The translations under genes were made by a program, and so were the position numbers. 64,000 bases of DNA from Ptychodera flava (Eukaryota; Hemichordata; Enteropneusta; Ptychoderidae), in NCBI RefSeq assembly GCF_041260155.1, contig NW_027248277.1, positions 18,241,872 to 18,305,871 on the forward strand. Direction: 5' to 3'. Below the pieces are notes generated by a model. The model worked only from the letters and a program-made list of their open reading frames with translations. It ran no database searches and was not told where the DNA came from. Numbering within the stretch: position 1 is the stretch's first letter; each line of letters opens with the position of its first letter. This document shows, in pieces, positions 12,424 through 30,500 of the stretch.

Positions 12424-12846
12424 AACCTGTGGCTAAAACTACGTCCAGCTGCGCAGACTCAACAGCGACCTTTCATGGGTCATTGAAACAGCTGGAGGGA
12501 GGTCAAATTGAGTTTTTCGAGGTTAGTATTCACAGTTCACACTGTCGCATTTCTTACGATGGCCATTTCTTCATTATGTTACATTATATTATGAAATAAA
12601 GGCAAATAAGTGACGCAAAGGTATCTTTTAACTCGGATTAGCACCCTCTTGGCTCTATTTTGTCGAGAAAACCCAACATGTTTTAATCTTTTAATCATCT
12701 CCGTAGCCAGGTACGCGTTCAGTGGCCATTGATTTGTATGGCCGCTCTCCACCAGCATACCTCAACAAACAGCTTACCCTTTTCAGCCTTTTCCTTGACC
12801 GTTTTCCCACAGCTGTCGATCTTGTTCTTTTTGGGTATCGACTTAC

Positions 12847-13143
12847 GGGTACCACAGCAACGGATCGAATAAATATACTGGGCACTGCATTCGGCTTCAG
12901 TACTCTTCTATGTTGCACCTTGAATCCAAGCGCAGCTTTCAGAACTGGCGCTATTTCGAATGAGGCAGCCTCAAAGTGATCACTGCACAAAACCGATGAG
13001 CGGGTTGGTGTCCAGTTCTGCCTCGTGCGCCGCACTTGCTTTACCCAAATTTCAAATAATCGTGGGTCTCTTGGAAACTTAAACAACGACACACGTTTAC
13101 CTGGGCTATTGGAGCACCCTGCCGCAACACAGCGATGTGGCAT
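12847..13143 (-). CDS. THAP-domain protein, first coding exon
   Basis: From ATG at 13143 (context aaaccATGc) the frame encodes a full C2CH THAP zinc-coordinating DNA-binding domain: Cys5, Cys10, the invariant Trp33, Pro46, Cys53 and His56, then AVPSIF at residues 86-91. A gtaagt donor directly follows codon 99 (12846 down to 12841), so the exon probably ends at 12847. Reading on would give a 150-residue basic tail ending at 12691. THAP domains bind DNA and occur in chromatin regulators and in P-element-type transposases. No transposase part is visible here, so host gene and transposon relic both remain possible. The upstream side carries a CRE/ETS-like cluster. Downstream exons were not found. 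Confidence 0.75.
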
Positions 13144-13184
13144 GGTTTACTTTCTTCACCGCGCCGGCGGCTTGTACTGCGTTT

Positions 13185-13196
13185 GCGTCACTTCCG
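13185..13196 (-). promoter_or_regulatory. CRE-half/ETS composite word upstream of THAP exon
   Basis: GCGTCACTTCCG lies about 42 bp upstream of the THAP ATG. It joins a CRE-like GCGTCA with an ETS core (ACTTCCG), a common arrangement in TATA-less animal promoters. Function is inferred from motif and position only. Confidence 0.35.
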
Positions 13197-13294
13197 TTTT
13201 TGTGATTCGCAAGCCAGATTTTTGGGTAGCTGCAATAGCATTTGTAGCCCACAGGCCGTGTGCAGGCTGTTCTGTCGCGTTTGTGATTAGATGA

Positions 13295-14734
<1,440 letters not shown>

Positions 14735-14778
14735 CACTGCTCTGATTTGTCTGAAGTCTTGGGGGCAGGTCAAGTAAG

Positions 14779-15535
14779 GGGTGATGTTAAAAGTTCAATG
14801 TCGGATAAAAAAATTAATCCTTTTAGTCTTGGGGTGCAGTGTTTCATCCAGGATGTCATCAACGTGGGGGACTTTCCCCCTTTACCAGAAAATTTAGGGG
14901 GAATTTCACCAGTTCTTGTGTTCTACTTGTATCTCTAAGGTGTGACTGGCACCATTTCATGGGAGCTGTTCCCCCTTGACAAATTACTAGGGGGTGCCAA
15001 CATGTCAACAGAGGGGGAATCCCCCATCCCCCTCTCTAGATGAAATACTTGGGGTAGGGGAGGGGTGATGCAAAAAAGTTTCTATCCGACAAATCAATTT
15101 AAATAATTGTCGGGGGAATAAATATTTGAAAAAAAAGCTGTAGAAATGTGCACTCCTGTGTTGAAACCAGCCGGATGGAGTTTTATTTTCAACACGTTCA
15201 TGACCACCCCTACCCTGGTTAGCGTAAATAATTATGCACTAGGCTATTGGCCTCTGAAAGGAGAAACCTGGACTTTATATTGTTCTTGTTCATTCATTGA
15301 TAAACTTCAAGTTTGTTGTTGATATTGCTGTATTTACATTGGATAAAACACAAAATTAAAGGGGGTTCCCAGAGTTCACTATGCTTAATCATATTTATTT
15401 CACCCCCTAAATTGACGTCGACTGATCCTTTGCTTTCCTTTGTAGAAAGACCCAATATAAGTCAATTAAGTTTCGTGGGAGTGGGGGGAAATTAGGGATT
15501 TAAGTGTTTTATCCTACACTGAACTTTTGATGCCG
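14779..15535. mobile_element. 0.76 kb terminal-inverted-repeat element
   Basis: The left end ggtgatgttaaaagttcaat is followed by gtcggataaaa; the right end near 15505-15535 is the inverse (ttttatcctacactgaac, then ttttgatgcc). The interior has several purine-rich ggggga blocks. A related end occurs near 51935-51975 and related interior near 1565-1640. No coding capacity. Confidence 0.6.
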
Positions 15536-15593
15536 CCTCAAAGTTAGCCATTGTTTAATGACATTTAGTCTCTGACAAAATATATTCAATTAC

Positions 15594-16034
15594 CCAAGAC
15601 ACTGTCAACTTTCTGCCAGCGTGCCGCCATTTTTTGCTATTTGCTGATTGTGGACTTTCACTATCGGAGCTGTTGTTTACATCACTTTTGCGTCGTCCCC
15701 TTAACACAGATGGTCCCTCACGCGAACGGCGAGCTGTTCCTGTAGATGGACCAGCTATGGCTTGACCTCTAATGATGGAAGGAACGGCACCTTTCTTCAA
15801 GTGCAGTTTCTTGAAGCCCATTTTCCATTGTTGGTATCCATCGAAGTCGTCCGGTGCAACAAAATGTGCCCCACAAAGCACACTGGCATTTGTTGAACAA
15901 TCCCAGTCTTTTCGTGTCAAACGGACAAAGTCGTCCCACTTTTTCCGATAAAAATTGTCTCTGGGGAACATATGGATACTAATTCCATCGAGGTTTGAGT
16001 TGCTGCAACCACCGAGTACGCACCTTTTCACCAT
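15594..16034 (-). CDS. THAP-domain protein, first coding exon
   Basis: The start is taken at the ATG at 16034 (ttatcaccATGG, a good initiation context) rather than an ATG 24 bases upstream, because THAP domains normally begin within five residues of the start. Cys5, Cys10, Trp33, Cys54 and His57 form the C2CH set, and AVPSII at residues 83-88 closes the domain. A Ser/Arg-rich linker with a short basic patch (RGRRKSD) follows. A possible donor (gtaatt at 15593-15588) would end the exon at 15594; without splicing the frame stops at 15555 (159 residues). It differs from the THAP exon at 12.8 kb at most positions, so this is not a recent duplicate. A palindromic CRE lies about 100 bp upstream. 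Confidence 0.75.
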
Positions 16035-16131
16035 GGTGATAACAAACCTAACAATCACATGCAGATTCTGTTGATCACATTAAATTTTGTGACTGACTGT
16101 CTTGTGTGTGTCAGCTGAGCGGAACCACACT

Positions 16132-16139
16132 TGACGTCA
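16132..16139. promoter_or_regulatory. Palindromic CRE upstream of THAP exon
   Basis: TGACGTCA, 98-105 bp upstream of the minus-strand ATG at 16034, a typical distance for CREB/ATF sites in proximal promoters. Motif and position only. Confidence 0.4.
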
Positions 16140-16557
16140 CATAGTCCATGTGACTTATAATTGGCAAATCAGAATCATTATTTTCACGGAGCGGTCCATT
16201 GTGACCCAAGAATGAACTCGTCTAGTTTTTGAACCGTGCTTTACGGTAAATATACGAAATACGACTGGGTCACGGTATTTATTTTGAAAATGAATCCTAT
16301 ATAACACGCTTGTACTACGTTCAGCTATGCACAAACAGGCAAGGCATGCCGATAGCAGCGTATTGAAGTTGGGGCATTTATAGCGTGTGTTGTGGACCAA
16401 AATGCTACGGGGAAGAGCGATGGCAAAACATTGACCTTTACCACTGTACTCACGGTATGATATGTACTGCTTTTCGGTCTACTCACGCCAACGTAATGTT
16501 CATGTCGTAAATTTCTTCGAACCGTTGGTCGACTCAAAAACACATATACCTCGACCC

Positions 16558-16592
16558 ACAGTCCCTCTATCCACGGTGGATAGAGGGACTGT
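16558..16592. repeat. Perfect 17-bp-arm palindrome
   Basis: ACAGTCCCTCTATCCAC, one spacer base, then its exact reverse complement. The same word in looser arrangement recurs at about 50836-50912 (agggactgt twice, with cacagtccatccac), suggesting ends of a small mobile element family. Confidence 0.85.
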
Positions 16593-17433
16593 AGCTCGAC
16601 CTTTTAACTCAATACTCGTCTCCAAGCTTTTAATGACAGCATTAAGAAGATCACTTGGTCACAGTATTGGACCTTCGATCATTGTGACATATGTCGTATT
16701 CAGGAGAAGTCGGGGGGGGGGGGGGGGCGGAAAAGTCTGCCCCCCTGCCCAATTTCTACCACTGGCTGCGCTGCTCGCGAAGCAACCAGTGGAAGAACTA
16801 GAGGCAGTGGATTATGATACATGTACTGCTTTTCGGTGTTTTCTCTGTATCCTCTCATTCTATTCTAATAAATGAAATACATTTCACTCCATTCATTTAT
16901 TAACGATGGATCAGCCAGAGGTGGCGGCTTTATATGTAGTGTACACATTATACCAGGGGCTGGTGTGGCAAATGAAATGAAATACCCGCGTCCGATGCAT
17001 GCATGCCGCCCAGGAAAACCAGAGATAAAAACCCAAACATAGGGAAATTCTCTGGAAACCTGTGTCCGGAAACAATGCATAACGCAGGACCGCGGGGCCG
17101 GGTGGTGTCGGACTTCACCACTTTCGTTCAGTCCCTCAATATGCAAACAAAAAACCATTTTCGTTTATTGATGTTAACTTGGACGTACCTGTCTGCAAGA
17201 CTGAATACCTAATAATTCCAAACTTTCCACTAATAGGTCCGTAGCCCCGCTTTCACACCATTTATCAATGCCATGTGTCAAATTCACGTATCGAGAAGAC
17301 ATCAATTTCTCTCTACACTATCGAACCGAGAAAAATTATATTTATCCAAGCCCATTAGAAATCGCTCTGAATGGCTGGTTGACCATGCAAGCAGATCTCC
17401 CAACTCACTTCTAAAATGAAAGTCACGTCAAAT
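16593..17433. other. Intergenic; poly-G run, no gene recognised
   Basis: A run of about 16 G at 16711-16727 is followed by a C-rich stretch. No convincing coding sequence. Confidence 0.4.
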
Positions 17434-19060
17434 CCGTATGTGAGGCTCTATTGTACAAATTTTCATATTCTACATCCAGGTTCTTACTTTGCATACCCAT
17501 ATCGTCAAATAACCTTGGGCCGGGATCCTGGTTTAATTCTATTTGCAAAATATGGTCAACATCATTTTTAATCATTATTGATAACTTTGTCAATACCATT
17601 GAATTTTGTGACGACATATCCTCAGATAATGTATCCGAATACCCAGCAGATGTTTTCTGCATCTACAAATTCACCGGCATCGCAAAAACGATAAAATGAT
17701 AACAATATTGTAGTACCAGACTCAACAAAACTTGCACTTGATAATGTACTCGGCTTGGCCTGGTACTCTATGTCGTGCAAAGTTTGCTTTCGGAAGGGGG
17801 TACATAAATTTTACTGCTTAATATTATCATTTTTACCTCCCTATAAGTATTTGGATTCTTAATTTACCGATTTTGATACCAAACATCAAGCTTCTTTTTT
17901 TAAAAACACAAACAGTATATATGTAAAGTATCTCGCTTTCTGTGATCAAAATATGATCTACAAAATCAAATTTAATAATTAATAATAATAAATTATTATA
18001 GTTCACCCCTACAAAGGTTCTTAAAGTACCGATTTTCGCCATATCGAGGTTCTTCCTTCACCCTTATCATGGTTTTACTTTCAACTCATGGAGGTTCTTA
18101 TCCACATGATGCGATTAACTCAAGGTTACTGGACTCTATATTCAAAATATGGTGAATATCACCATGTCATATCATCTTTTATTATGAATTATCATATTTA
18201 TGAATTATCATACTCAACCTCCTATCAAGTTTAAGATTCATAAATTAGGCCTACCGATTTTCATACCGAACGACACGCTTTTTGCTTTAAACAGTAAAAC
18301 AATCAAATAATTTCTAGATTCTAATTTTCATTGTTCAAATGTAGTCAACATCACCATATTGTATCATTTTAAATGATGAATAACCATACTTCACCTCCCT
18401 TATACCATGAGGGTTCTTAACGAACCGATTTCCATACCCCATATCAAGGTTTTACCCATAGCATGGCTCTATCTTTCAACTCGTCTAGTTTTTTATCAAT
18501 GTGGGGAGAAAGATCGACTCACGTTTCCTCGCTTATATGTTGAAAATATGGTCAACATTACCATATTCACACAGCTTCATACTTTACATACAGAAAGTAA
18601 AATTATCACAAGGTCTTAGGTTTCTATGTTCAAAATATCATAAATATTATCATTTGTAATAATTTTTAATGATAAATTGTCATTATTTTACCTCCAAAAT
18701 CGGATGTGTTCAACAAACTGATTTTCCTACCGGTGAAGAAGATTCTTACTTTTTTTACGCATATTATCCTTCTTACTTTTAACACTCTAAAATATGATAA
18801 TTCGTCATACAAAATGTTTCCAAATTATTATTTTGGCTATTCTTCAGACATAAGCTTATTGGCCAGGAACTGAGAGCTTAATTCATTCTTTGGATAAGAA
18901 CCATAATAAGTGTAAGCAAGAACCTTGCTGTGGGGTATTGAAATCTGTACGCACAAACCTTTATTTCAGTACTCATTATTTAAAATAATAAACAATAGGC
19001 CTAATGATGATAACAATTTTACTTTGGTTGAACCCTATAATAAATATGCAGCTATATGAT
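17434..19060 (-). repeat. Degenerate long repeat X, left copy
   Basis: Irregularly spaced copies (165-292 bp apart) of a block reading ggttcttaa...accgatttycatacc occur at about 17864, 18029, 18258, 18423 and 18715, all on the minus strand relative to the array at 27.6 kb. Stretches like caaaatatggtcaacatcac and cacctccctat lie between them. Near 18885-18960 the orientation flips to plus. The outer end (17434-17600) is the inverted match of 31920-32095. One block at 18411-18446 is a 36-bp ancestor-like unit. Confidence 0.65.
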
Positions 19061-19299
19061 AATTTTTTTACGGGGGGGGGGCTTGGAATATTTTGATCAT
19101 ATAGACAGAGTACCTCAATTTAACCCTTCGGCAAACGATCAGTTTTGAAGTGAGCTGGCGGGTCTGATCGACGTGTGGTCAACCATAGCCCCTCGAGAAA
19201 AACAGGAGTTTTTCCGGATGGTCTATGGGTCGACCAATCAGCGCTAGTTCTCATCAACGTAGGTAGACCGGAAAGCAGGACGCCACATACCTCCATCGA

Positions 19300-19570
19300 C
19301 GCCATCTTTGATACTATCATACCGTGGGTACTTGTGTTGTGAGTTCGAAAGCGACAGTCGACTTAAAGGAACTTTAACTGACAACGTTTAAGACACAATT
19401 TATTTGAGGAAATTGTCGATCGTTTCGCGTGTTGGACGACTTAAGGAACAGAGAAGATGTGTCAGAGTACGTGCAGTATCGCCTGCGTTGGATACAGTTG
19501 ATTCGGTCCCCGTACCCGGTAGTCCTGCGTACGATTGTGTGTTCCCGGCGTTATACGGCCTGCCACCAGG
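19300..19570 (+). other. Candidate 5' exon with strong splice donor
   Basis: A CpG-rich stretch ends CCACCAGG/gtaagt with the donor at 19571. A YY1-like word (cgccatctt, minus strand sense) lies at about 19301. The only ATG-led frame is very short, so it would be mainly 5' UTR. It is on the right strand and 2 kb upstream of the broken zinc-finger exon, so it may be that gene's first exon. Confidence 0.3.
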
Positions 19571-20692
19571 GTAAGTCTAATTCTTACTGCGGTTCCCTTG
19601 CCCTGCCACTCCCTGCTACGGAACTGCAGCAAGCCTAATTCAAGATTGACAATTCAAGATTGCAGATTTATGATTCATGTTCTTCTCAGCACAGCATGGA
19701 GCTACCAAAAGTAGGTCCATGCTCAGGCACATGTACATGTACGTTAATTAAGGGCGCAGAGCGACACTTGTGTTTACGAATTCTACATATGGAGGGAACC
19801 GAGGTCATTACAGTAAGGAACTGAATAGAAATTACATGGAGGGAGGGCCTGTGTTTTTCAAAATGACGCAGTGCATAAAATAGTGACCCTTTAAGAAAAT
19901 TTTCAAGAAAAAAGTGACCCTCCCCAGTTTCCATGCGCAACTGAAACTGGTTACTGATTTATTACAGGCCCAGTAGTAAAACCGAGGTCAAAGGTCACTC
20001 TGGTAACATGACATTTTATCCAAAAACCTTTACTCCAATACTTATCCCTACCCCCTATACAATCAAGACTTCTGGCGTAGACTATTGGCTTGCCTAGAAT
20101 TAGATATGTGCATAATTACTGAGGTACAGGATGATGTTAGGGTCAAAGGTCAGCTTGAGTAGTTGTGGTCTGAACTACCCTGAGCTGACTTGTGATCATT
20201 AGTGTGTTGATGTTTTCACGGTTTGTACAGCTTGGGAAGCCATATATGACATCCGTTGTTGGTGTCCAGGCCAATCTTTCATGTTCCCTTGCATTTGCCC
20301 TTCTCCTTTGTCTAACGTAATGATTAGTGCATCAGGCAATGAATCTTATCTGATCTTCAAGATTGTCAAAAAACAATGTTTAACTTCTGGAGCATTGTCT
20401 GGCAGTGGGTTAACTAGCCCTGGCTCTGGATCAATAAACTCTGGTAAAAGATTGAAATTAGCAGATCTTTGGTCTGTGAATGGTCTGTTCACGGTACTAC
20501 CGGCAATACTCATTTCATAGTATTCCTGTCTACACTCAATTCTTGTCGCATCGCTGCCTCTCACTGCCTGCAAGAGAAAGAGATGAGCTTTATGGAAATC
20601 AAAGGAATGTTTGACGTCAAATGACAATGGATGTTTGGTCTAAAGTTACTGAAGTTAGCGTGCAGTGTAAACACCTTGAGGTCACACTAATA
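19571..20692. other. Intergenic or intronic; relics only
   Basis: Positions 19975-20165 are a weathered copy of the 225-bp unit of element H2 (gaggtcaaaggtcac followed by cattttatcc, and gcctagaattagatatgtgc). Positions 19850-19930 resemble the gtgaccctcccc ends of the element at 32664-34212. A minus-strand open stretch at 20346-20570 follows a good acceptor (ctctttctcttgcag) but has no known domain. Confidence 0.45.
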
Positions 20693-21286
20693 GACACATC
20701 ACTAGTACAGAAATTAATTTGTGAGAAAATTACAAGAAATGGACACTTTCTCTCTTCTTTGCGAGAAGTAAGCGAGAATACATACTTTCTTGCAATCAAT
20801 TCAAGAGAATTTAATTTTCTCGCAATCAGCTGGTGAGAACTGTGTTTTTTCGCTCTGCATCTGCAAGAAACTGAATTCCTGCAATCAATGTGGGAGAAAT
20901 TAGTGTTCTCGCTCTGCATCTGCGAGAAATTGAAATCTTTTGTGTAAAAATTTCACAAAAATAAACAATGTCTTTCATAGTAGAAAAAGTAATTTCTCAC
21001 TAACTGATTTGGAGCATTCAATTCCTTGCAGATGCTGAGCGAGAAAACTAATTTGTCGCTGGTTGATTGCTAGAATTGAATTTCTTGCAGATGCAGAGCG
21101 AGAAAACATAATTCTCGCTGATTGTTGCCAGAATTTAATTTCTCGCAGATGCAGAGCAAAAAAACACAGTTCTTACAGCTTGATTGGGAGAAAGTATCTA
21201 CGGTATTCTCGCGTACTTCTCACAATATCGCAAGAAAGTATCCATTTCTCACAAATTTCTTGCAAATTTCTTTACTAATGCGTGTC
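20693..21286. mobile_element. 0.6 kb foldback-like MITE with internal gcgagaa repeats
   Basis: The left arm (20693-20830) and right arm (about 21165-21286) are inverted matches: gacacatcactagtacagaa against ttctttactaatgcgtgtct, and ttctttgcgagaagtaagcg against its inverse. Between them a tctcgcagatgcagagcgag block recurs in both orientations about every 55-75 bp. No coding capacity. Confidence 0.65.
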
Positions 21287-21589
21287 TCCCAGGCTGAGTG
21301 CTCTTTCATATGTAAATAATGAACATCCCAGTTTGCCACATATTGTGGCATTTTCTAACTTGGCTAATATTTCGTAGTGACAGTGTAAAGAGAACAGCTC
21401 ATCCTGTTCATGAAATAAACCAGGTGATTCTCAGAGAATCGACCAATGGACAGGTTCACAGGAAATCTTAGTGAACAGGAAGCCATTGCCTATTGCTTTT
21501 GTTTGTAAACACACACCATTTTGAAAACCAACGAAAAACTGTTAAATATTTTTATGTTTTAATGTACATTATTTTTTTCCTGTCTTCAG

Positions 21590-25290
<3,701 letters not shown>

Positions 25291-25512
25291 TTAACCCTTT
25301 GAGCGCCAAAGTCAATTTTTGTTGCCCTTATAAAATATACCCCCTGTCAATTTTTGTCAGATTTTTGCCAAAATTTTTATAAAAGCTGTGGCTGATGAAA
25401 TGTTGTGTACATTTAGTCCAAAATTATCAAAAAATACCAAAAAGTTCATAAAAATTGGTAAAATGTTGCACTAAAATTTTGATGGGAAAACTAAAGGCAC
25501 TCAAAGGGTTAG
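25291..25512 (+). mobile_element. TTAA-flanked MITE, family PC
   Basis: It starts TTAACCCTTTGAGCGCCAAA and ends ggcactcaaagggtta. The last A of the right TTAA has mutated to G. Interior and length match the copy at 9410-9634. Confidence 0.75.
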
Positions 25513-25992
25513 TGATTATGGTTACATACTTGCAATCCAAACTTTGTTGATGCAGGAAGGGAAAATCAAACCATTCTGTTTAGAATTATATTTGTTTCAA
25601 GTTGATCTTGAGGAACGAGTCATGAAGACTTACGTTCTAGGGTTCTATTGGTTGGTAACATGTCTATTCCATTTTTCCCTTAAATGAGGATTCTAAAGAT
25701 AGCTTTAAGCTGATTTCATTTTCAGACATTTCAAACTTTTTAAATTTTTTTATTAATTCTGCTGTCCTAACGTTTATACAAAAGGACACATTTGAATCTC
25801 AAAAATGTTGTATTCCTGTCCAATACTAAGTTACTGTATGCTAGAAATGATTTAAAAGTTTAGATACATCAGTATTTTTGTATAATGTTCATAGTTGGTT
25901 TTTGCTTATTGTTTAACCTTTTTATAAATATCTTGTTGTTATCTTGTGTATGACTTGGCAAAGTTCATACTTTGAAAGTTGTTATGTCTTTC

Positions 25993-26042
25993 AATAAAAG
26001 TTTTTCATATACATTTACTTTAGGAAGTGAAATTTGAATAAA
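25993..26042 (+). terminator. Two polyadenylation signals
   Basis: AATAAA at 25993-25998 (in tttcaataaaagttttt) and again at 26037-26042, followed by a TTGTTGTG stretch of the GU-rich kind. They lie on the plus strand about 2 kb past the broken zinc-finger array and could mark the end of its former transcript. Confidence 0.35.
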
Positions 26043-26859
26043 GTTGTTGTGACAGAAAAAGGTGATGAAGCCCTTGATTTTCTTAAATCAATTTATTGAA
26101 AACTAACAACTATTAGTCTAGGGTAAATTAACTAACAATTACAATACAGAATGAAGATTGCGTAACTTAGCTGGGATGGCGCAAAACTCCTAAATAATAG
26201 TTTCCGAGAGTTTAGTCCAGACAGACGCTGATGAGTGAGGAGTTCACAGAAGAAATCCGTTTTTCATGCCAAACATCAAGGTTAAATGTACCTATATCAT
26301 GATTCCTACTTTCAACTCCTCGAGGTTCTATAATCCAAACAGCAAAGCAAGCTCAAGGTTCCTCATTTCCTTATTCAGAATATATTCAACGTAATCGGAT
26401 TTAAATCATGAATTTTAAATGCAACCTTTCTAAACACATCAGGGTTCGACCTCCTCAATTTTCAATTAAGTTCAAGGTTCCTACTCTAAATAGAAACAAA
26501 GTCAAATTATATACAGGTTTTAGGTATCTGCATTCAAAAATCGTAATTATAATTATTTGTTATGATTTTTAGTAATGAATTAACATATTTCACCTCTCCA
26601 CTGGGATGAAGGAAGATTCGTACGCATCGATTTCCATACGCCACAGCACTTTACACTTATCTTGAATCGTACTTTCAATTCATCGAAGTTTTTATCCACA
26701 GAGTTAAATAGGCACAAGGTGCCTGGTTTACCAGTATATGTCTGAAGAATCGTAAAAATTATTGTCTGGAATCATTTTGAATAATGAGTTATCATATCTT
26801 ACCTCCGTGATAGAGGTAAGGTTCTTAATATACTGGTTTTAATATCCCCAGCAAGGATC

Positions 26860-26952
26860 TTAACCCTTTCACCCCCAGTTCCCTGTATACAGGTCGGACT
26901 TTACCATAGAAAACAATGGATTTGGGACAAACCATGGTGGTGAAAGGGTTAA
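26860..26952 (+). mobile_element. 93-bp TTAA MITE, family PB
   Basis: It runs from TTAACCCTTTCACCCCCAG to tggtggtgaaagggttaa. It is the best-preserved of three copies here (others at 42068-42160 and 57198-57290). The ends fit the piggyBac-type rule. It lies inside repeat X. Confidence 0.8.
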
Positions 26953-27587
26953 CGGATCCTTCATGATTATCGAGGTGCTTACCCATCCAGTGAAAGGTTA
27001 CTTAGGTTTCTAAAGTCTGAATTATCGTGAATGTTACAAACTCAGGATGCAACACTGAAGCAGAAAGGAAAAAAATTCTCAGAGGAAGGCTTGCATGTTG
27101 TTTTTGAAGGGGTAAAGTTTCCGGTTTTTTCCAAGTGAGTTTCGATTTTTTGCACAATTATAAGAAAGCAAAGTGAGGCCAATACTGTCCAAATTATGGC
27201 TTTAAGTTTGCAAATATAAGAGCAGGGTGATTGAAAGTGTGTATAAGTAGAATAACTTTGACGCATTATTTACACTACAATATTGAGCATGTTTTGAACA
27301 CAGAAGCCAAGAACCTCGAGCTTATCTCACTATATATATATATATTGACGATCTCTTAGAGTCTAAGTAAAGAAGGATAATATGTGTATTAGTAAGAACC
27401 TTTCAGAGCGTAGGAAAATCATGAAGATATTTTGAGATTTATCCCATTAGGGAGGTAAGTTCACTACTAAAAAAAAATTATAAACAACAATATGCACAAT
27501 AACTTGAACATAGAAAACTGAAACCCTGAGATAAGTTGACTTTAAATGCGTTTGACAGTAGGCTAAGAACCATCTTATGGTTGAAGT

Positions 27588-30500
27588 AAGAACCTTGATG
27601 TAGGGTATGGAAATCTGTACATTAAGAACCTTGATGTGGGGTATGGAAATCGGTACATTAAGAACCTTGATGTGGGGTATGGAAATCGGTACATTAAGAA
27701 CCTTGATGTGGGGTATGGAAATCGGTACATTAAGAACCTTGATGTGGTATGGAAATCGGTACATTAAGAACCTTGATGTGGGGTATTGAAATCGGTACAT
27801 TAAGAACCTTGATGTGGGGTATGGAAATCTGTACATTAAGAACCTTGATGTGGGGTATGGAAATCGGTACATTAAGAACCTTGATGTGGGGTATGGAAAT
27901 CGGTACATTTAAGAACCTTGATGTAGGGTATGGAAATCGGTACATTAAGAACCTTGATGTAGGGTATGAAAATCTGTACAGTAAGAACCTTGATGTAGGG
28001 TATGGAAATCGGTACATTAAGAACCTTGATGTGGGGTATGGAAATCGGTACATTAAGAACCTTGATGTAGGGTATGGAAATCGGTACATTAAGAACCTTG
28101 ATGTAGGGTATGGAAATCTGTACATTAAGAACCTTGATGTGGGGTATGGAAATCGGTACATTAAGAACCTTGATGTGGGGTATGGAAATCGGTACATTAA
28201 GAACCTTGATGTAGGGTATGGAAATCGGTACATTAAGAACCTTGATGTGGGGTATGGAAATCGGTACATTAAGAACCTTGATGTAGGGTATGGAAATCGG
28301 TACATTAAGAACCTTGATGTGGGGTATGGAAATCGGTACATTAAGAACCTTGATGTGGGTATGGAAATCTGTACATTAAGAACCTTGATGTGGGGTATGG
28401 AAATCGGTACATTAAGAACCTTGATGTGGGGTATGGAAATCTGTACATTAAGAACCTTGATGTGGGGTATGGAAATCGGTACATTAAGAACCTTGATGTG
28501 GGGTATGGAAATCGGTACATTAAGAACCTTGATGTGGGGTATGGAAATCGGTACATTAAGAACCTTGATGTGGGGTATGGAAATCGGTACATTAAGAACC
28601 TTGATGTGGGGTATGGAAATCGGTACATTAAGAACCTTTATGTAGGGTATGGAAATCGGTACAGTAAGAACCTTGATGTGGGGTATGGAAATCGGTACAT
28701 TAAGAACCTTGATGTAGGGTATGGAAATCTGTACATTAAGAACCTTGATGTAGGGTATGGAAATCTGTACATTAAGAACCTTGATGTGGGGTATGGAAAT
28801 CGGTACATTAAGAACCTTGATGTGGGGTATGGAAATCGGTACATTAAGAACCTTGATGTGGGGTATGGAAATCGGTACAGTAAGAACCTTGATGTGGGGT
28901 ATGGAAATCTGTACAGTAAGAACCTTGATGTGGGGTATGGAAATCTGTACATTAAGAACCTTGATGTGGGGTATGGAAATCTGTACATTAAGAACCTTGA
29001 TGTGGGGTATCGAAATCTGTACATTAAGAACCTTGATGTAGGGTATGGAAATCTGTACATTAAGAACCTTGATGTGGGGTATGGAAATCGGTACATTAAG
29101 AACCTTGATGTGGGGTATGGAAATCTGTACATTAAGAACCTTGATGTGGGGTATGGAAATCGGTACATTAAGAACCTTGATGTGGGGTATGGAAATCGGT
29201 ACATTAAGAACCTTGATGTGGGGTATGGAAATCTGTACATTAAGAACCTTGATGTTGGGTATGGAAATCGGTACATTAAGAACCTTGATGTGGGGTATGG
29301 AAATCTGTACATTAAGAACCTTGATGTGGGGTATGGAAATCGGTACATTAAGAACCTTGATGTGGGGTATGGAAATCTGTACAGTAAGAACCTTGATGTG
29401 GGGTATGGAAATCGGTACATTAAGAACCTTGATGTGGGGTATGGAAATCTGTACATTAAGAACCTTGATGTGGGGTATGGAAATCGGTACATTAAGAACC
29501 TTGATGTGGGGTATGGAAATCTGTACATTAAGAACCTTGATGTGGGGTATGGAAATCTGTACATTAAGAACCTTGATGTGGGGTATGGAAATCGTACATT
29601 AAGAACCTTGATGTGGGGTATGGAAATCTGTACATTAAGAACCTTGATGTGGGGTATGGAAATCTGTACATTAAGAACCTTGATGTGGGGTATGGAAATC
29701 GGTACATTAAGAACCTTGATGTGGGGTATGGAAATCTGTACATTAAGAACCTTGATGTGGGGTATGGAAATCGGTACATTAAGAACCTTGATGTGGGGTA
29801 TGGAAATCGGTACATTAAGAACCTTGATGTGGGGTATGGAAATCGGTACATTAAGAACCTTGATGTGGGGTATGGAAATCGGTACATTAAGAACCTTGAT
29901 GTGGGGTATGGAAATCTGTACATTAAGAACCTTGATGTGGGGTATGGAAATCTGTACATTAAGAACCTTGATGTGGGGTATGGAAATCTGTACATGAAGA
30001 ACCTTGATGTGGGGTATGGAAATCGGTACATTAAGAACCTTGATGTGGGGTATGGAAATCGGTACATTAAGAACCTTGATGTGGGGTATGGAAATCGGTA
30101 CATTAAGAACCTTGATGTGGGGTATGGAAATCTGTACATTAAGAACCTTGATGTGGGGTATGGAAATCGGTACATTAAGAACCTTGATGTGGGGTATGGA
30201 AATCGGTACATTAAGAACCTTGATGTGGGGTATGGAAATCTGTACATTAAGAACCTTGATGTGGGGTATGGAAATCTGTACAGTAAGAACCTTGATGTGG
30301 GGTATGGAAATCGGTACATTAAGAACCTTGATGTAGGGTATGGAAATCTGTACATTAAGAACCTTGATGTAGGGTATGGAAATCGGTACATTAAGAACCT
30401 TGATGTGGGGTATGGAAATCGGTACATTAAGAACCTTGATGTAGGGTATGGAAATCTGTACATTAAGAACCTTGATGTGGGGTATGGAAATCTGTACAGT

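Noticed and set aside
20346-20570. Minus-strand open stretch after ctctttctcttgcag
   Set aside because: The acceptor is good, but there is no donor, no partner exon and no known domain. Noted within the regional entry only.
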